Source: an uncultured Lachnospiraceae bacterium (GTDB lineage Bacteria; Bacillota; Clostridia; Lachnospirales; Lachnospiraceae). From it: 52,570 bases of DNA. Position numbers and translations under genes: made by a program. The notes beneath the pieces were generated by a model, which did not search any database, had not been told where the DNA came from, and saw only the letters and a list, made by a program, of their open reading frames with translations. Of the stretch, positions 45,165 to 52,570 are shown in pieces. The stretch is taken from NCBI GenBank assembly GCA_910585215.1, contig CAJUDQ010000010.1:1-52570 (forward strand). The letters run 5' to 3'. How positions within the stretch are numbered: the first letter of the stretch is position 1; the number at the start of each line of letters is the position of its first letter.

Positions 45165-46505
45165 CTAAACAATCTGCTGATTTTTGATTTTTTCCATATA
45201 CTCTTTCATAGTCTTTTCATATCCCATATTTGTCGGCTCGTAAAAATACTGCCCTGCCAGTGCATCTGGAAGATATTGTTGCTCTACATAATGATTTGGA
45301 TAGTCATGAGCATACTTATAACCTATGCCACGGCCAAGAGCTTCTGCTCCTTTATAACCGGATTCCTTCAAATGCGCAGGAACCTCCAGCCCACTTTCCG
45401 CTTTTGAACTCTCCTCTATTATCTGCATTGCCCTGTTAATGGCGAGATAGCCTGCATTGCTCTTTGGCGCGCACGCTACATAGATAGCCGCCTGCGCCAG
45501 TGGAATCCTCGCTTCCGGCATACCAAGCTGATGTACCGCATTCGCAGCGGCAACTGCTACAGTAAGTGCGTTTGGATCCGCATTTCCAACATCTTCGGAA
45601 GCACAAATCATAATACGCCTTGCAATAAAGGTAACACTCTCTCCTGCATACAGCATTTTTGCCAGATAATAAACTGCCGCATCGGGGTCAGACCCCCGCA
45701 TGCTCTTAATAAAAGCAGAAATGGTATCATAATGATTATCTCCACTTTTATCATATCGGACAGCTCTTTTCTGAATACACTGCTGTGCAACCTCCAGTGT
45801 AATATGAATTTTGCCAGAAGCATCTCTGTCTGTAGTCAAAATTCCAAGCTCAACTGCATTTAATGCTCGTCTTGCATCTCCGCCAGAGATTTCTGCGAGA
45901 AATTCTGCCGCATCGTCATCAATGACTGCCTGATAAGAGCCCATTCCCTTTTTTTCACTATAAACAGCTCTGTGAATCAGTTCTAGAATATCTTCTTTTT
46001 CCAATGGCTTCAATTCAAAAATTACAGACCGCGATATCAGAGCGTGGTTTACTTCAAAATATGGATTTTCAGTCGTAGCTCCAATTAAAATCAAAGTTCC
46101 GTCTTCTACAAAAGGAAGCAGATAATCCTGCTGTCCCTTATTAAAACGATGAATCTCATCAATAAACAGAATTGTCTTCTTTTCATACATGCCAAGCGTA
46201 TTCTTTGCCTGCTCCACTATCTGCTCCATATCCTTTTTATTTGCTGTTGTGGCATTAATTTGATGAAAACAGGCACTAGTTGTATTTGCAATTACTTTTG
46301 CAAGCGTCGTCTTTCCTGTTCCCGGAGGTCCATACAAAAGAATGGAGCTTAGCTTATCCGCCTGAATTGCCCGATATAAAAGCTTGTCTTTCCCGATAAT
46401 ATGCTTTTGTCCGACTACTTCCTCCAGCGTTTCAGGACGAAGCCTTGACGCAAGAGGTGATTCTTTTTCCTTTTTTACCTCGCTCATATATTCAAATAAA
46501 TCCAT
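45165..46505 (-). CDS. rarA: Replication-associated recombination protein A (MgsA/RarA AAA+ ATPase)
   Basis: 446 residues, normal RarA length. It acts at stalled replication forks. Seen: SPLASRLRPETLEEVVGQKH, Walker A LYGPPGTGKTTLAKV, Walker B ILFIDEIHRFNKGQQDYLLP, sensor 1 LIGATTENPYFEVN, the Arg finger region SGGDARRALNAVE, and the C-terminal tetramer domain (IYVACAPKSNAGYLAINRAM; KYAHDYPNHYVEQQYLPD). GGGAG precedes ATG. It lies 34 bp after the P-type ATPase gene, probably one transcript. Confidence 0.96.
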   Translation of the reverse strand: MDLFEYMSEVKKEKESPLASRLRPETLEEVVGQKHIIGKDKLLYRAIQADKLSSILLYGPPGTGKTTLAKVIANTTSACFHQINATTANKKDMEQIVEQAKNTLGMYEKKTILFIDEIHRFNKGQQDYLLPFVEDGTLILIGATTENPYFEVNHALISRSVIFELKPLEKEDILELIHRAVYSEKKGMGSYQAVIDDDAAEFLAEISGGDARRALNAVELGILTTDRDASGKIHITLEVAQQCIQKRAVRYDKSGDNHYDTISAFIKSMRGSDPDAAVYYLAKMLYAGESVTFIARRIMICASEDVGNADPNALTVAVAAANAVHQLGMPEARIPLAQAAIYVACAPKSNAGYLAINRAMQIIEESSKAESGLEVPAHLKESGYKGAEALGRGIGYKYAHDYPNHYVEQQYLPDALAGQYFYEPTNMGYEKTMKEYMEKIKNQQIV

Positions 46506-46539
46506 AAATTGCAGCTCCCTTATAAAATTTAATTTCAGG

Positions 46540-49341
46540 TTATAAAGTCAATTTTATTTTCTTTAAAATTCTTGCCTTGCAGGTATATTCTTCTTTATTC
46601 TCTATTATAACCCTGTGATTTTTTAAGTCAACTATTACTTTTATCGGAAGTTTCGAACCTGCGGTTTCCACTGACACCTCCATAACCTCTTTTCGGTCTG
46701 CTTTTCTTATTCTTTTTCTGACATAAAATTCTGCCGCCGCCGCAAGAACATCATCATCTCTCTTATTATCGGCATAATCTGCATGAATATCTCCCTGTTG
46801 ACATTTTCTGTTGATATAGGCTATCTTCTGTGCCTTTAAAACCTTGAGCCCCATCATCTGAGATGCCACTTCCATATAATCCTTTTTCTCAACCTCCTCG
46901 TCTACCAGTACAATATTTTCAAAACTGTTTTTTCTGCGGACACAGGCAAGATAAATATCATAAACATTCGGTGTATTCCCAAGAAGCTTGTCAATGGCAA
47001 TGCTGTATGTTTTGTGAAGCATAGGCGTAGTAAACAGAATGATTCCCAAAAATACAGCAGAAACAAAGGACAGGGAAGTTATTTCAAAAAATCTGCCCAA
47101 AAAAACTGTCATAATAATAAATATAAAAATAATCACATCGCACATCACTATTCTCAATTTGTTAAACGGCTTGCATACCTTAAATAACTCTACTAATGAA
47201 GCAATGGCAAGTCCCAGAAACGCTAGTGTGTGTATTTCTTCTTCACCAATTCGAAAAATTCTGCCAAAAATTTCTGCTGCCATTATATTCGTAATTACAA
47301 TCAAGCCGCCCGGAACCGCAAGCTTTAAAACGTTCATCAAAAATTTTCCCTTTACGCGGTTCAGGTTCGGCTCCATTGCCAAAATAAATGACGGAATCCC
47401 AATCGCGAGGGAACCAAGCAAAGTAAGCTGAATCGGCTGAAACGGATATTCCGCCTTAAAAAAAATAAAAATAAGTGCAAGTATTGCAGAATAAATAGTC
47501 TTTGTCAAATACAGCGCTGCGGAACGCTGTATATTGTTAATTGTTCGTCTGCCCTCTGCTACAATATCTGGCATGGAGGCAAAATCAGAATCCATTAATA
47601 CAAGCTGTGACACATTGCGTGCGGCATCGCTTCCCGACTGCATGGCAATGCTGCAGTCAGCCTCTTTCAGTGCCATAACATCATTTACTCCGTCTCCTGT
47701 CATAGCAACTGTATGTCCTTGCTCCTTCAACGCCTGTACCAGCTTTAATTTCTGCATAGGCGTTACCCTGCCAAATACTGTATACTGTTCTGCCGCCTCT
47801 TTGATATCTTCATCTGTCACCAATGTAGAAGCATCCACATATTTTTCAGGAAAAAGAACTCCTGACCTCTTAGCAATATTTGAGACAGTTTCAGGATTAT
47901 CTCCGGATATAATTTTAATTGCTACCCCTTGATTTTTAAAATATTGCAGCGTTTCCGGCGCGCTTTTCCTAATTCTGTCTGTAAGCAGCAGAAATGCACA
48001 TGCAGTCAGGTTTTCTGGAAGATTTTTTTCTTTACAGTGATTTTTGGAATGTGCCAGAACTAACACCCTGACGCCGTCTTTTGCAAATTTGGAGGCGTGC
48101 TCTTTTAATTTTTTATTCGTTTCCCGAAATACAAACTCCAAAGCCCCTAATACATAAGTCCCTTGATTTTCAAAATCTACCAGACTCCATTTTTTATCGG
48201 AAGAAAAGCTGATTTTCTTTCTTACTTGATAATCTTTTACTTTCTTTTCTAAAAATTCCTGCCTTTTTTCATACAGCTTTCCGGAATATTCTTTTAATGC
48301 CTGAAAGGTCGGATTATCATCATTCAATCCATTTGTGAAAAAGTAAATCATTTCATCGATCTGGCTGGCGCTGAATGTTTCGTCGATTATTTCAACGCCT
48401 TCGACGTCCATTACGCCTTCTGTAATAGTTCCTGTCTTATCCAAACATAATGTATCTACTCTTGCAAGCGTTTCGATGCAATACAATTCTTGAACCAACG
48501 TATGCTTCTGCCCAAGCCGGATTACGCTGACTGCAAGAACTACGCTTGTCAGCAGCACAAGCCCTGACGGTATCATTCCAATCACCGCCGCCACTGTACT
48601 GACTACCGCATCTGAAAAAGTATTTTCGTCAATTCTTACCTGATTGAAAAAAAGCAGGCAGGCAAGCGGAATTAATGCAATACTGATAAATTTTATAATT
48701 GCTTTAATAGATTTCAACATTTCGGAATTTGGCTTTTTTAAATATTTGGCCTGTCCTGTAATTTTATTGACATAATTATCTCTGCCGACATGAACAGCCT
48801 TTGCCAGTATAGTTCCAGAGATAACAAAACTTCCTGATAACACTTCATCTCCTGTCTTTTTATAGACAGGGTCGCTTTCTCCTGTTAAAAGACTTTCGTT
48901 TATCTCACATTCACCTTCTATAATTACGGCATCCGTACAAATTTGATTGCCGTTTTTTAGAGAAAATACATCGTCTAAGACAAGGTCCTCAATGCGGATA
49001 TCATAAAATTTCCCCTCTCTCAATACCTTTACTACCGGCTCTGATAAAAGAGAAAGTTTGTCAATCACTCTTTTTGAGCGTATCTCCTGAACCACGCCAA
49101 TCAAAATATTCCAAAAAACCACGCCCAGAAAAAGCATGTTTTTATAAGAATGTACCATAATCAAACAGCCAGCTAGAAAAAGATTGATAAAGTTAAATAA
49201 TGTAAATGTATTGGAATAAATAATCTGCCCGATACTCTTTGTTTTTACAGAAAAATTCCCGTTTGCAAGTCCCCTCTTTTTTCGCTCCTCTACTTCCTGT
49301 TTGCTAAGCCCCTGAATTTTTTTGTTGTTTAAATAATCCAT
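46540..49341 (-). CDS. Cation-translocating P-type ATPase (CtpE-like)
   Basis: 933 residues. Actuator LLTGESDPV, phosphorylation motif CLDKTGTITEG with the catalytic Asp, nucleotide-binding region, KIISGDNPETVSNIAKRSGV, hinge MTGDGVNDVMALKEADCSIA, and about ten membrane helices. The M4 region reads AAVIGMIPSGLVLLTSVVL then LVQELYCIETLARVD, close to the CtpE type (calcium uptake in mycobacteria) rather than heavy-metal or Mg pumps; no N-terminal metal-binding CxxC. A C-terminal cytoplasmic extension of ~150 residues (from about 785) is unusually long and ends LKKIKLTL. Ion specificity is inference. The leader has two hairpins. Confidence 0.88.
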   Translation of the reverse strand: MDYLNNKKIQGLSKQEVEERKKRGLANGNFSVKTKSIGQIIYSNTFTLFNFINLFLAGCLIMVHSYKNMLFLGVVFWNILIGVVQEIRSKRVIDKLSLLSEPVVKVLREGKFYDIRIEDLVLDDVFSLKNGNQICTDAVIIEGECEINESLLTGESDPVYKKTGDEVLSGSFVISGTILAKAVHVGRDNYVNKITGQAKYLKKPNSEMLKSIKAIIKFISIALIPLACLLFFNQVRIDENTFSDAVVSTVAAVIGMIPSGLVLLTSVVLAVSVIRLGQKHTLVQELYCIETLARVDTLCLDKTGTITEGVMDVEGVEIIDETFSASQIDEMIYFFTNGLNDDNPTFQALKEYSGKLYEKRQEFLEKKVKDYQVRKKISFSSDKKWSLVDFENQGTYVLGALEFVFRETNKKLKEHASKFAKDGVRVLVLAHSKNHCKEKNLPENLTACAFLLLTDRIRKSAPETLQYFKNQGVAIKIISGDNPETVSNIAKRSGVLFPEKYVDASTLVTDEDIKEAAEQYTVFGRVTPMQKLKLVQALKEQGHTVAMTGDGVNDVMALKEADCSIAMQSGSDAARNVSQLVLMDSDFASMPDIVAEGRRTINNIQRSAALYLTKTIYSAILALIFIFFKAEYPFQPIQLTLLGSLAIGIPSFILAMEPNLNRVKGKFLMNVLKLAVPGGLIVITNIMAAEIFGRIFRIGEEEIHTLAFLGLAIASLVELFKVCKPFNKLRIVMCDVIIFIFIIMTVFLGRFFEITSLSFVSAVFLGIILFTTPMLHKTYSIAIDKLLGNTPNVYDIYLACVRRKNSFENIVLVDEEVEKKDYMEVASQMMGLKVLKAQKIAYINRKCQQGDIHADYADNKRDDDVLAAAAEFYVRKRIRKADRKEVMEVSVETAGSKLPIKVIVDLKNHRVIIENKEEYTCKARILKKIKLTL

Positions 49342-49388
49342 TTGTGTTTTACAGGATGCCTCCTTATTAATATTTTATATGGTATAAT

Positions 49389-49441
49389 GTCATCAAGCGT
49401 AGCAAAGCGTAGTTTGATGACCTGCGCACGCATCCGCGTGC
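49389..49441. repeat. Twin-hairpin REP-like block in the P-type ATPase leader
   Basis: GTCATCAA (49389-49396) pairs with TTGATGAC (49414-49421), with GCGTAGCAAAGCGTAG between; then GCACGC (49426-49431) pairs with GCGTGC (49436-49441) around ATCC. GC content is well above the flanks. On the - strand this is inside the leader between the promoter and start, without a T-tail. Confidence 0.7.
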
Positions 49442-49456
49442 TTCCTTATGGTATAT

Positions 49457-49485
49457 AGTTTACTTATAATCTTGAGCTACGTCAA
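49457..49485 (-). promoter_or_regulatory. Promoter of the P-type ATPase / rarA transcript
   Basis: On the - strand TTGACG (49485-49480), 17-nt spacer and TAAACT (49462-49457), giving a leader of roughly 110 nt that includes the twin hairpins. The interval 49342-49629 otherwise holds only the Rpn terminator. Confidence 0.7.
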
Positions 49486-49555
49486 TGATTTCTTTTTTAA
49501 TATTTACAATCTTTTGAAAAAGAATATAAATATTAAAAAATTTTGTGGTTTAAGC

Positions 49556-49599
49556 AAAAAATCAGGAACTTCTGTTTATTTTTACAGAAATTCCTGATT
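49556..49599 (-). terminator. Terminator downstream of the Rpn fragment
   Basis: AATCAGGAACTTCTGT (49560-49575) pairs with ACAGAAATTCCTGATT (49584-49599) with one mismatch; on the - strand TTTTTTGC follows. Confidence 0.88.
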
Positions 49600-49629
49600 C
49601 TTTGCTGTATGCTTATATCTTACTTCAAG

Positions 49630-49830
49630 TTATAGAGATATTAACATATCTTTTTCTATTTGTTTAAGTTCTTTCTCTGTTAAGCCGGTTACTTTTATAA
49701 TAATTCCTGCGTCTATTTTTTCTTCAAGCATTTTTTTTGCAATCTGCCTTCTATTTTCTCTTCTGCCTTCTTCTCTGCCTTCTTCTCTGCCTTTTTCGAT
49801 ATTTTCCATATCTCTCATTAATAAAGTCAT
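49630..49830 (-). CDS. Possible internal small protein of the Rpn C-terminus (RpnS-like)
   Basis: An in-frame ATG at 49830 has a strong ribosome site, TGGAGG at 49845-49840, 9 nt upstream, inside the Rpn fragment. It would give a 66-residue helical protein starting MTLLMRDMENIEKG and containing the EGREEG repeats. In E. coli, Rpn genes are reported to make a short C-terminal product from an internal start that blocks the nuclease; this could be the equivalent, left after loss of the nuclease part. Expression here needs a promoter in or beyond the element. The SD and ATG are seen; function is inference. Confidence 0.45.
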   Translation of the reverse strand: MTLLMRDMENIEKGREEGREEGRRENRRQIAKKMLEEKIDAGIIIKVTGLTEKELKQIEKDMLISL

Positions 49831-49979
49831 ATACTCATGCCTCCATTCCCTGTTTTTCTTTGCTTCCCTTACAGCAGCATCAAGCTTTTGCACATAAGGG
49901 TCCTTTGTTTTCTTTCCCATTACATAATCCAGAAAAGCTTTTAATTCCGGACTAACGTCACCCATTCTGCTGCTTGCAT
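49630..49979 (-). pseudogene. C-terminal fragment of an Rpn-family (PD-(D/E)XK) nuclease/transposase-like protein
   Basis: About 115 residues beginning GDVSPELKAFLDYVMGKK and running to a normal stop at 49630. This is the C-terminal part of Rpn/YhgA-type proteins; the N-terminal nuclease domain is missing. At its 5' side it joins directly to the right end of the tnpB element, and the reading frame continues into the element as an artefact. No matching N-terminal half is found beyond the other end of the element (51410-51630), so it was lost by deletion. Contains a tandem EGREEGREEGRR helix coded by near-identical 12-bp units (about 49763-49792). It still has a good terminator. Confidence 0.75.
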
Positions 49980-50160
49980 GTGAACTACCCCCACTTAGCT
50001 TCGCTTTAAAGTGAGGGCTTCTTGCTTCAACCACTACTGCTTACCAATACTTTTTTGTACCAATAAGTCTTACACAATGTCCACAAGCGTTTGGTTTGGC
50101 TGATTCCCCGCCTACCACTCTGTATTTATCAGGCAGCAGACGCAGGCGCCTGCTGTACAA
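49980..50160 (-). ncRNA. Predicted TnpB guide (omega/right-end) RNA
   Basis: The 181 bp between the tnpB stop and the right end are non-coding and structured: a GC-rich hairpin around GCAGGCGCCTGC (50140-50151) and the right-end stem (49988-50017). In TnpB systems the RNA overlaps the 3' end of tnpB, runs to the element edge and takes its guide from the flank. Here the guide would begin at 49979 reading ATGCAAGCAGCAGAATGG on the - strand, i.e. into the Rpn fragment. Position by analogy; the 5' end is not known. Confidence 0.55.
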
Positions 50161-50161
50161 T

Positions 50162-51286
50162 TCAGACTGCTTCCCTAAGCAGCCTCAGCCCTTCATTCCG
50201 AATATTCACTGCTGCGTTATAATCCCTGTCCATTACAATACCACACCTGCATTTATATACCCTGTCTGTCAATTTTAACTTTTGTTTTCTCCCACAGCAG
50301 CTGCACAGCTGTGACGAAGGGTAGAATTTATCCACTTTTATAAGGTATTTGCCTCTTTCTGACAGTTTATACCCAAGCATCCGCAAAAATAACCCATACC
50401 CATTATCAAGGGTAGCTTTCCCATTCCCAAACCCTTTATTAGATATCGCTTTCATATTCAGGCTTTCCACACATACCACATCGTACTGGTTGGCTATCCC
50501 AGTCGATTTTTTATGCAGTCCATCCAGCCTCTGGTTTGAAATATGTTTATGAATTTTTGCTACTCTTTTCTTTTGCTTTTTATAATTATTTGACTGCTCT
50601 TCCCCTTTTTTTGAGCCCTTCCTGCGTGCAAGCTTCCTCTGGGCTTTTGCCAGTTTTTCATGGCTTTCGCGGTAATATTTATGCATATCCGCTTTGCATC
50701 CATTACTGTCCATATACAGACCATCTGATTTATAATCCAGCCCTATCGCATTTCTGGTAGTTTTCGATACTGGGGTTATTTCTATGTCATACTCAAATAA
50801 TACAGACACATAAAATTTTCCATCGTTGTCCTGTGATATGGTGGCAGACTTTATTCGGGAGCCTTCCTCTGGCTGTCTGTGGATTTTTGCTTTTACCATC
50901 CCTGTTTTGGGAAGTTTTATCATATTGCCCATAATGGCAACTGTCCCATTCTGGTTATTTGTAGTATAAGATTTCCTGCTGTATTTTGCAGATTTATACT
51001 TTGGGAACCCGGAATGGTTTTTCCCTGAAAACCTGTTTTTCAACGCCTGCTGCAGATTTAACTGTACATTTGCAAGGGCGAGGCTGTCCACTTCTTTTAA
51101 GTAAGGATATGTTTGCTTATACATGGCGGGTGTCTGCTTCCCAAAGGATTTTGTATCTTTATAAGACTGAATTTTGTCAGAAAGCATAAGGTTATAGACT
51201 TTCCTGCAGCATCCAAAAGTTTTTACAAAAAAGACTGCCTGTCCAGATGTAGGGTACAGCCTGTATTTGATTGCTTTATTTGCCAT
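50162..51286 (-). CDS. tnpB: RNA-guided TnpB nuclease
   Basis: 374 residues, full length; GGAAGG 6 nt before ATG. TnpB is an RNA-guided DNA nuclease and Cas12 relative that cuts the empty donor or target site. N-terminal wedge/recognition domain with KYRLYPTSGQAVFFVKTFGC and KNRFSGKNHSGFPKYKS. RuvC residues are intact: Asp in AIGLDYKSDG, Glu in VVCVESLNMK, Asp in VMDRDYNAAVNI, with the zinc ribbon CSCCG ... CRCG between. Nothing suggests decay. No tnpA neighbour. The gene lies in a region rich in accessory genes. Confidence 0.93.
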   Translation of the reverse strand: MANKAIKYRLYPTSGQAVFFVKTFGCCRKVYNLMLSDKIQSYKDTKSFGKQTPAMYKQTYPYLKEVDSLALANVQLNLQQALKNRFSGKNHSGFPKYKSAKYSRKSYTTNNQNGTVAIMGNMIKLPKTGMVKAKIHRQPEEGSRIKSATISQDNDGKFYVSVLFEYDIEITPVSKTTRNAIGLDYKSDGLYMDSNGCKADMHKYYRESHEKLAKAQRKLARRKGSKKGEEQSNNYKKQKKRVAKIHKHISNQRLDGLHKKSTGIANQYDVVCVESLNMKAISNKGFGNGKATLDNGYGLFLRMLGYKLSERGKYLIKVDKFYPSSQLCSCCGRKQKLKLTDRVYKCRCGIVMDRDYNAAVNIRNEGLRLLREAV

Positions 51287-51358
51287 AGTTTTCCTTCCTG
51301 TTTTTATAAGTGAATATGTAAAATACCATAAAATTCAGGTTCTGGCAACCTGTAGTTT

Positions 51359-51404
51359 GTGCCGATTCATCCCGCCACCTTAGAGGTGGGAGACTTCTCG
51401 GCAC
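51359..51404. repeat. Left-end hairpin of the tnpB element
   Basis: GTGCCGA (51359-51365) pairs with TCGGCAC (51398-51404), and inside it CCACCT pairs with AGGTGG. Such subterminal hairpins are the transposase recognition structure of IS200/IS605. A smaller stem CAGGTT/AACCTG lies at 51337-51353 in the tnpB leader. Confidence 0.75.
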
Positions 51405-51528
51405 GTCTAGTTTAAATTTAAAATTATAATTTAATTATAACATATTCTTTCGGATTTTTCTATAGCATTTATGAATTTTTTCTGCGTTTTACATTTATTT
51501 TTTCTATTTTTAATGGATGCAGGTTTGT

Positions 51529-51573
51529 AAAAAACAAGAACCTCTTTCTATTTTTAAGAAGTTCTTGTTTTTT
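51529..51573. terminator. Terminator downstream of the LRR surface protein gene
   Basis: AAAAAACAAGAAC (51529-51541) and GTTCTTGTTTTTT (51561-51573) form a long stem extended by TCTT/AAGA; T-runs follow on both strands. The interval 51287-51630 contains the tnpB leader, the element left end and this hairpin, with no other gene seen. Confidence 0.88.
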
Positions 51574-51630
51574 ATTATATATTTAAATTTTATTTCATAA
51601 AAACAAGTTTAAGAATATGTACAAATAAAA

Positions 51631-52570
51631 TTACTTGCTATTATCTGAAACATTATATTTTTTAGGTATGCATATAACACTTGCCGTTGCTATACATATA
51701 ATAAGATAGAACAAAAGCATAGCGGTATCGCCCGTTTTTGGCGAATCCTCTTTAGAAACAGAATTTCCCATAGATTCAGAACTATTTGTAATTTCAGAAT
51801 TATTTGCAGATTCTGGACTATTTATAGTTACATCTGCAGGTGTTTTATTTCCATTATCGTTCTCTTGTATCTTTGGCTCTTCACTGGTAAGTAAATAAGA
51901 TGAACAGTGGTTCTGTTTTACTGTCACATATCCATCATTATCAACCAACACCTTCTGTACTTCTGCAAAAGTGTTATCTTCCTTCAATAATGAGTAATAC
52001 AGCGTTTGTCCTGTATATTTGGTTCCAGCCAAAAATCGAATAGATGCTTCTGCTGGAAGTTCACCAGAATAATTGTAGATAATTTGCAATACAAAATTAT
52101 CTTTAGTTACATAAAATGGTAAATCCGAATTATATATTTTATTTATAACTGTACCAAAATTATAACTGTCTTTTCCATGTACTGCGTTCATAGTGTCTTT
52201 GGCAAAAGTAAATGTTACATCATTGTTTGCTTTAATAACTATATCTTTTGTCTTGTTTTCGTTTAAAATTGTTCCAAAATCAGAAGCAGAAATAACATTG
52301 TTCGCTACAATATCTACAACATATTCTGACGAATCTAAATTCGATATAGATTTAAATGGAATATTATTTTCCAAAGCATAGATGTGAGCATAAGAATTTT
52401 CTACTCCGTAAATGGTAAGGTTATCACACATCAAAAATGCTTTTTTTCCTATACTGGTTACTCCTTTTGGTAACTCAATACTTGTTAAATTCTCACAACC
52501 TGAAAATGCACCATCTCCTATACTGGTTACTCCTTTTGGTAACTCAATACTTGTTAAATTCTCACAACCT
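51631..52570 (-). CDS. C-terminal part of a BspA-type leucine-rich-repeat, sortase-anchored surface protein (runs off the window)
   Basis: The - frame is open to the window end, so only the last ~312 residues are present. The visible start has BspA/TpLRR repeats (CENLTSIELPKGVTSIG, repeated, then KKAFLMCDNLTIYG). A linker beta domain follows, a Ser/Asn/Glu-rich stalk (SPESANNSEITNSSES), then the sortase signal SPKTG, a membrane helix (AMLLFYLIICIATASVICI) and a basic tail. It is therefore wall-linked, with SPKTG in place of the usual LPxTG. Role may be adhesion or matrix binding. It ends at a strong terminator. Confidence 0.85.
   Translation of the reverse strand, partial: GCENLTSIELPKGVTSIGDGAFSGCENLTSIELPKGVTSIGKKAFLMCDNLTIYGVENSYAHIYALENNIPFKSISNLDSSEYVVDIVANNVISASDFGTILNENKTKDIVIKANNDVTFTFAKDTMNAVHGKDSYNFGTVINKIYNSDLPFYVTKDNFVLQIIYNYSGELPAEASIRFLAGTKYTGQTLYYSLLKEDNTFAEVQKVLVDNDGYVTVKQNHCSSYLLTSEEPKIQENDNGNKTPADVTINSPESANNSEITNSSESMGNSVSKEDSPKTGDTAMLLFYLIICIATASVICIPKKYNVSDNSK
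52448..52570 (-). repeat. Near-identical LRR coding repeats (69-bp period)
   Basis: 52448-52501 and 52517-52570 are identical over 54 bp, spaced 69 bp apart, equal to one 23-residue leucine-rich repeat. The array continues beyond the window, so its length is unknown. Identical DNA implies recent duplication and possible repeat-number change. Confidence 0.85.

Larger units (their letters stand above)
49980..51410 (-). mobile_element. tnpB-only IS200/IS605 (IS1341-type) element
   Basis: Right end: a hairpin formed by CCCCCACTT (49988-49996) and AAGTGAGGG (50009-50017), next to GTTCAC at 49985-49980. Left end: an imperfect hairpin at 51359-51404. Between them is only tnpB on the - strand; there is no tnpA (Y1 transposase), so movement would need a transposase in trans. 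Ends are estimated to within about 10 bp, as these elements make no target duplication or terminal inverted repeats. Confidence 0.75.

Noticed and set aside
49342..49457. yybP-ykoY manganese riboswitch before the P-type ATPase
   Set aside because: The conserved loop sequences of that riboswitch are absent; only simple hairpins are present.
49980..50034. Rpn reading frame extending upstream to 50034
   Set aside because: These codons come from the right end of the tnpB element, so the extension is a fusion artefact, not native Rpn.
52448..52570. CRISPR array
   Set aside because: The 54-bp repeats translate in frame as leucine-rich repeats and the 15-bp spacing is coding, not spacer DNA.

Overview
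The window looks like a chromosomal segment of a low-GC Gram-positive anaerobe, most likely a Lachnospiraceae member (Clostridia). Grounds: AT-rich DNA with strong GGAGG ribosome sites, many T-tailed hairpin terminators, a paired DUF5717/DUF5716-type gene set, zinc-ribbon membrane proteins, a VTC/DUF4956 pair, and siphophage tail genes of the Firmicutes BppU/Dit type. The family call is inference from protein content; there is no rRNA or tRNA gene here to confirm it.

Region 1 (1-18619, + strand) is the tail-to-lysis end of a prophage or prophage-derived element: the end of a Cys-rich protein, a terminator, a 2495-residue tape measure, distal tail protein, a 1633-residue hub/tail-tip protein with a zinc ribbon, three small proteins, a BppU-type fibre, and an amidase endolysin. 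I see no holin, integrase or capsid gene, and a host-type promoter starts 39 bp after the lysin stop, so the element ends abruptly.

Region 2 (18658-28533) is ordinary chromosome. Two zinc-ribbon membrane proteins converge on one strong terminator. Then, all on the - strand, come a left-handed beta-helix nucleotidyltransferase-like protein, glmS (no room for a glmS ribozyme), topoisomerase III, a YfbR-like HD nucleotidase and aldose 1-epimerase.

Region 3 (28853-32623, -) joins an OmpR-type two-component system to a VTC-domain polyphosphate polymerase and a DUF4956 membrane protein; the last two overlap by 64 bp. Region 4 (32787-37991) has threonine synthase and leuCD, a membrane-anchored amidase-fold protein that has lost its zinc ligands, and the only + strand gene of the right half, an AP2-(degenerate HNH)-AP2 protein. 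The last two genes end inside one shared 24-bp palindrome.

Region 5 (38061-45056, -) is the best candidate for an undescribed system: four tightly packed genes encoding a 1198-residue protein (Ig-like front, helical-repeat body; DUF5717-like), an Hsp70-fold protein with degenerate phosphate loops and no lid (DUF5716-like), a TPR protein, and a two-helix membrane protein with long coiled coils. The same 11-bp sequence occurs in the gaps at both ends of the cassette. Upstream lie rarA and a CtpE-like P-type ATPase, whose leader carries two strong hairpins.

Region 6 (49630-52570, -) is accessory: a C-terminal Rpn-family fragment with an internal SD-ATG, cut by a tnpB-only IS200/IS605 element whose predicted guide RNA reads into that fragment, then the sortase-anchored C-terminus of a leucine-rich-repeat surface protein that runs off the window.
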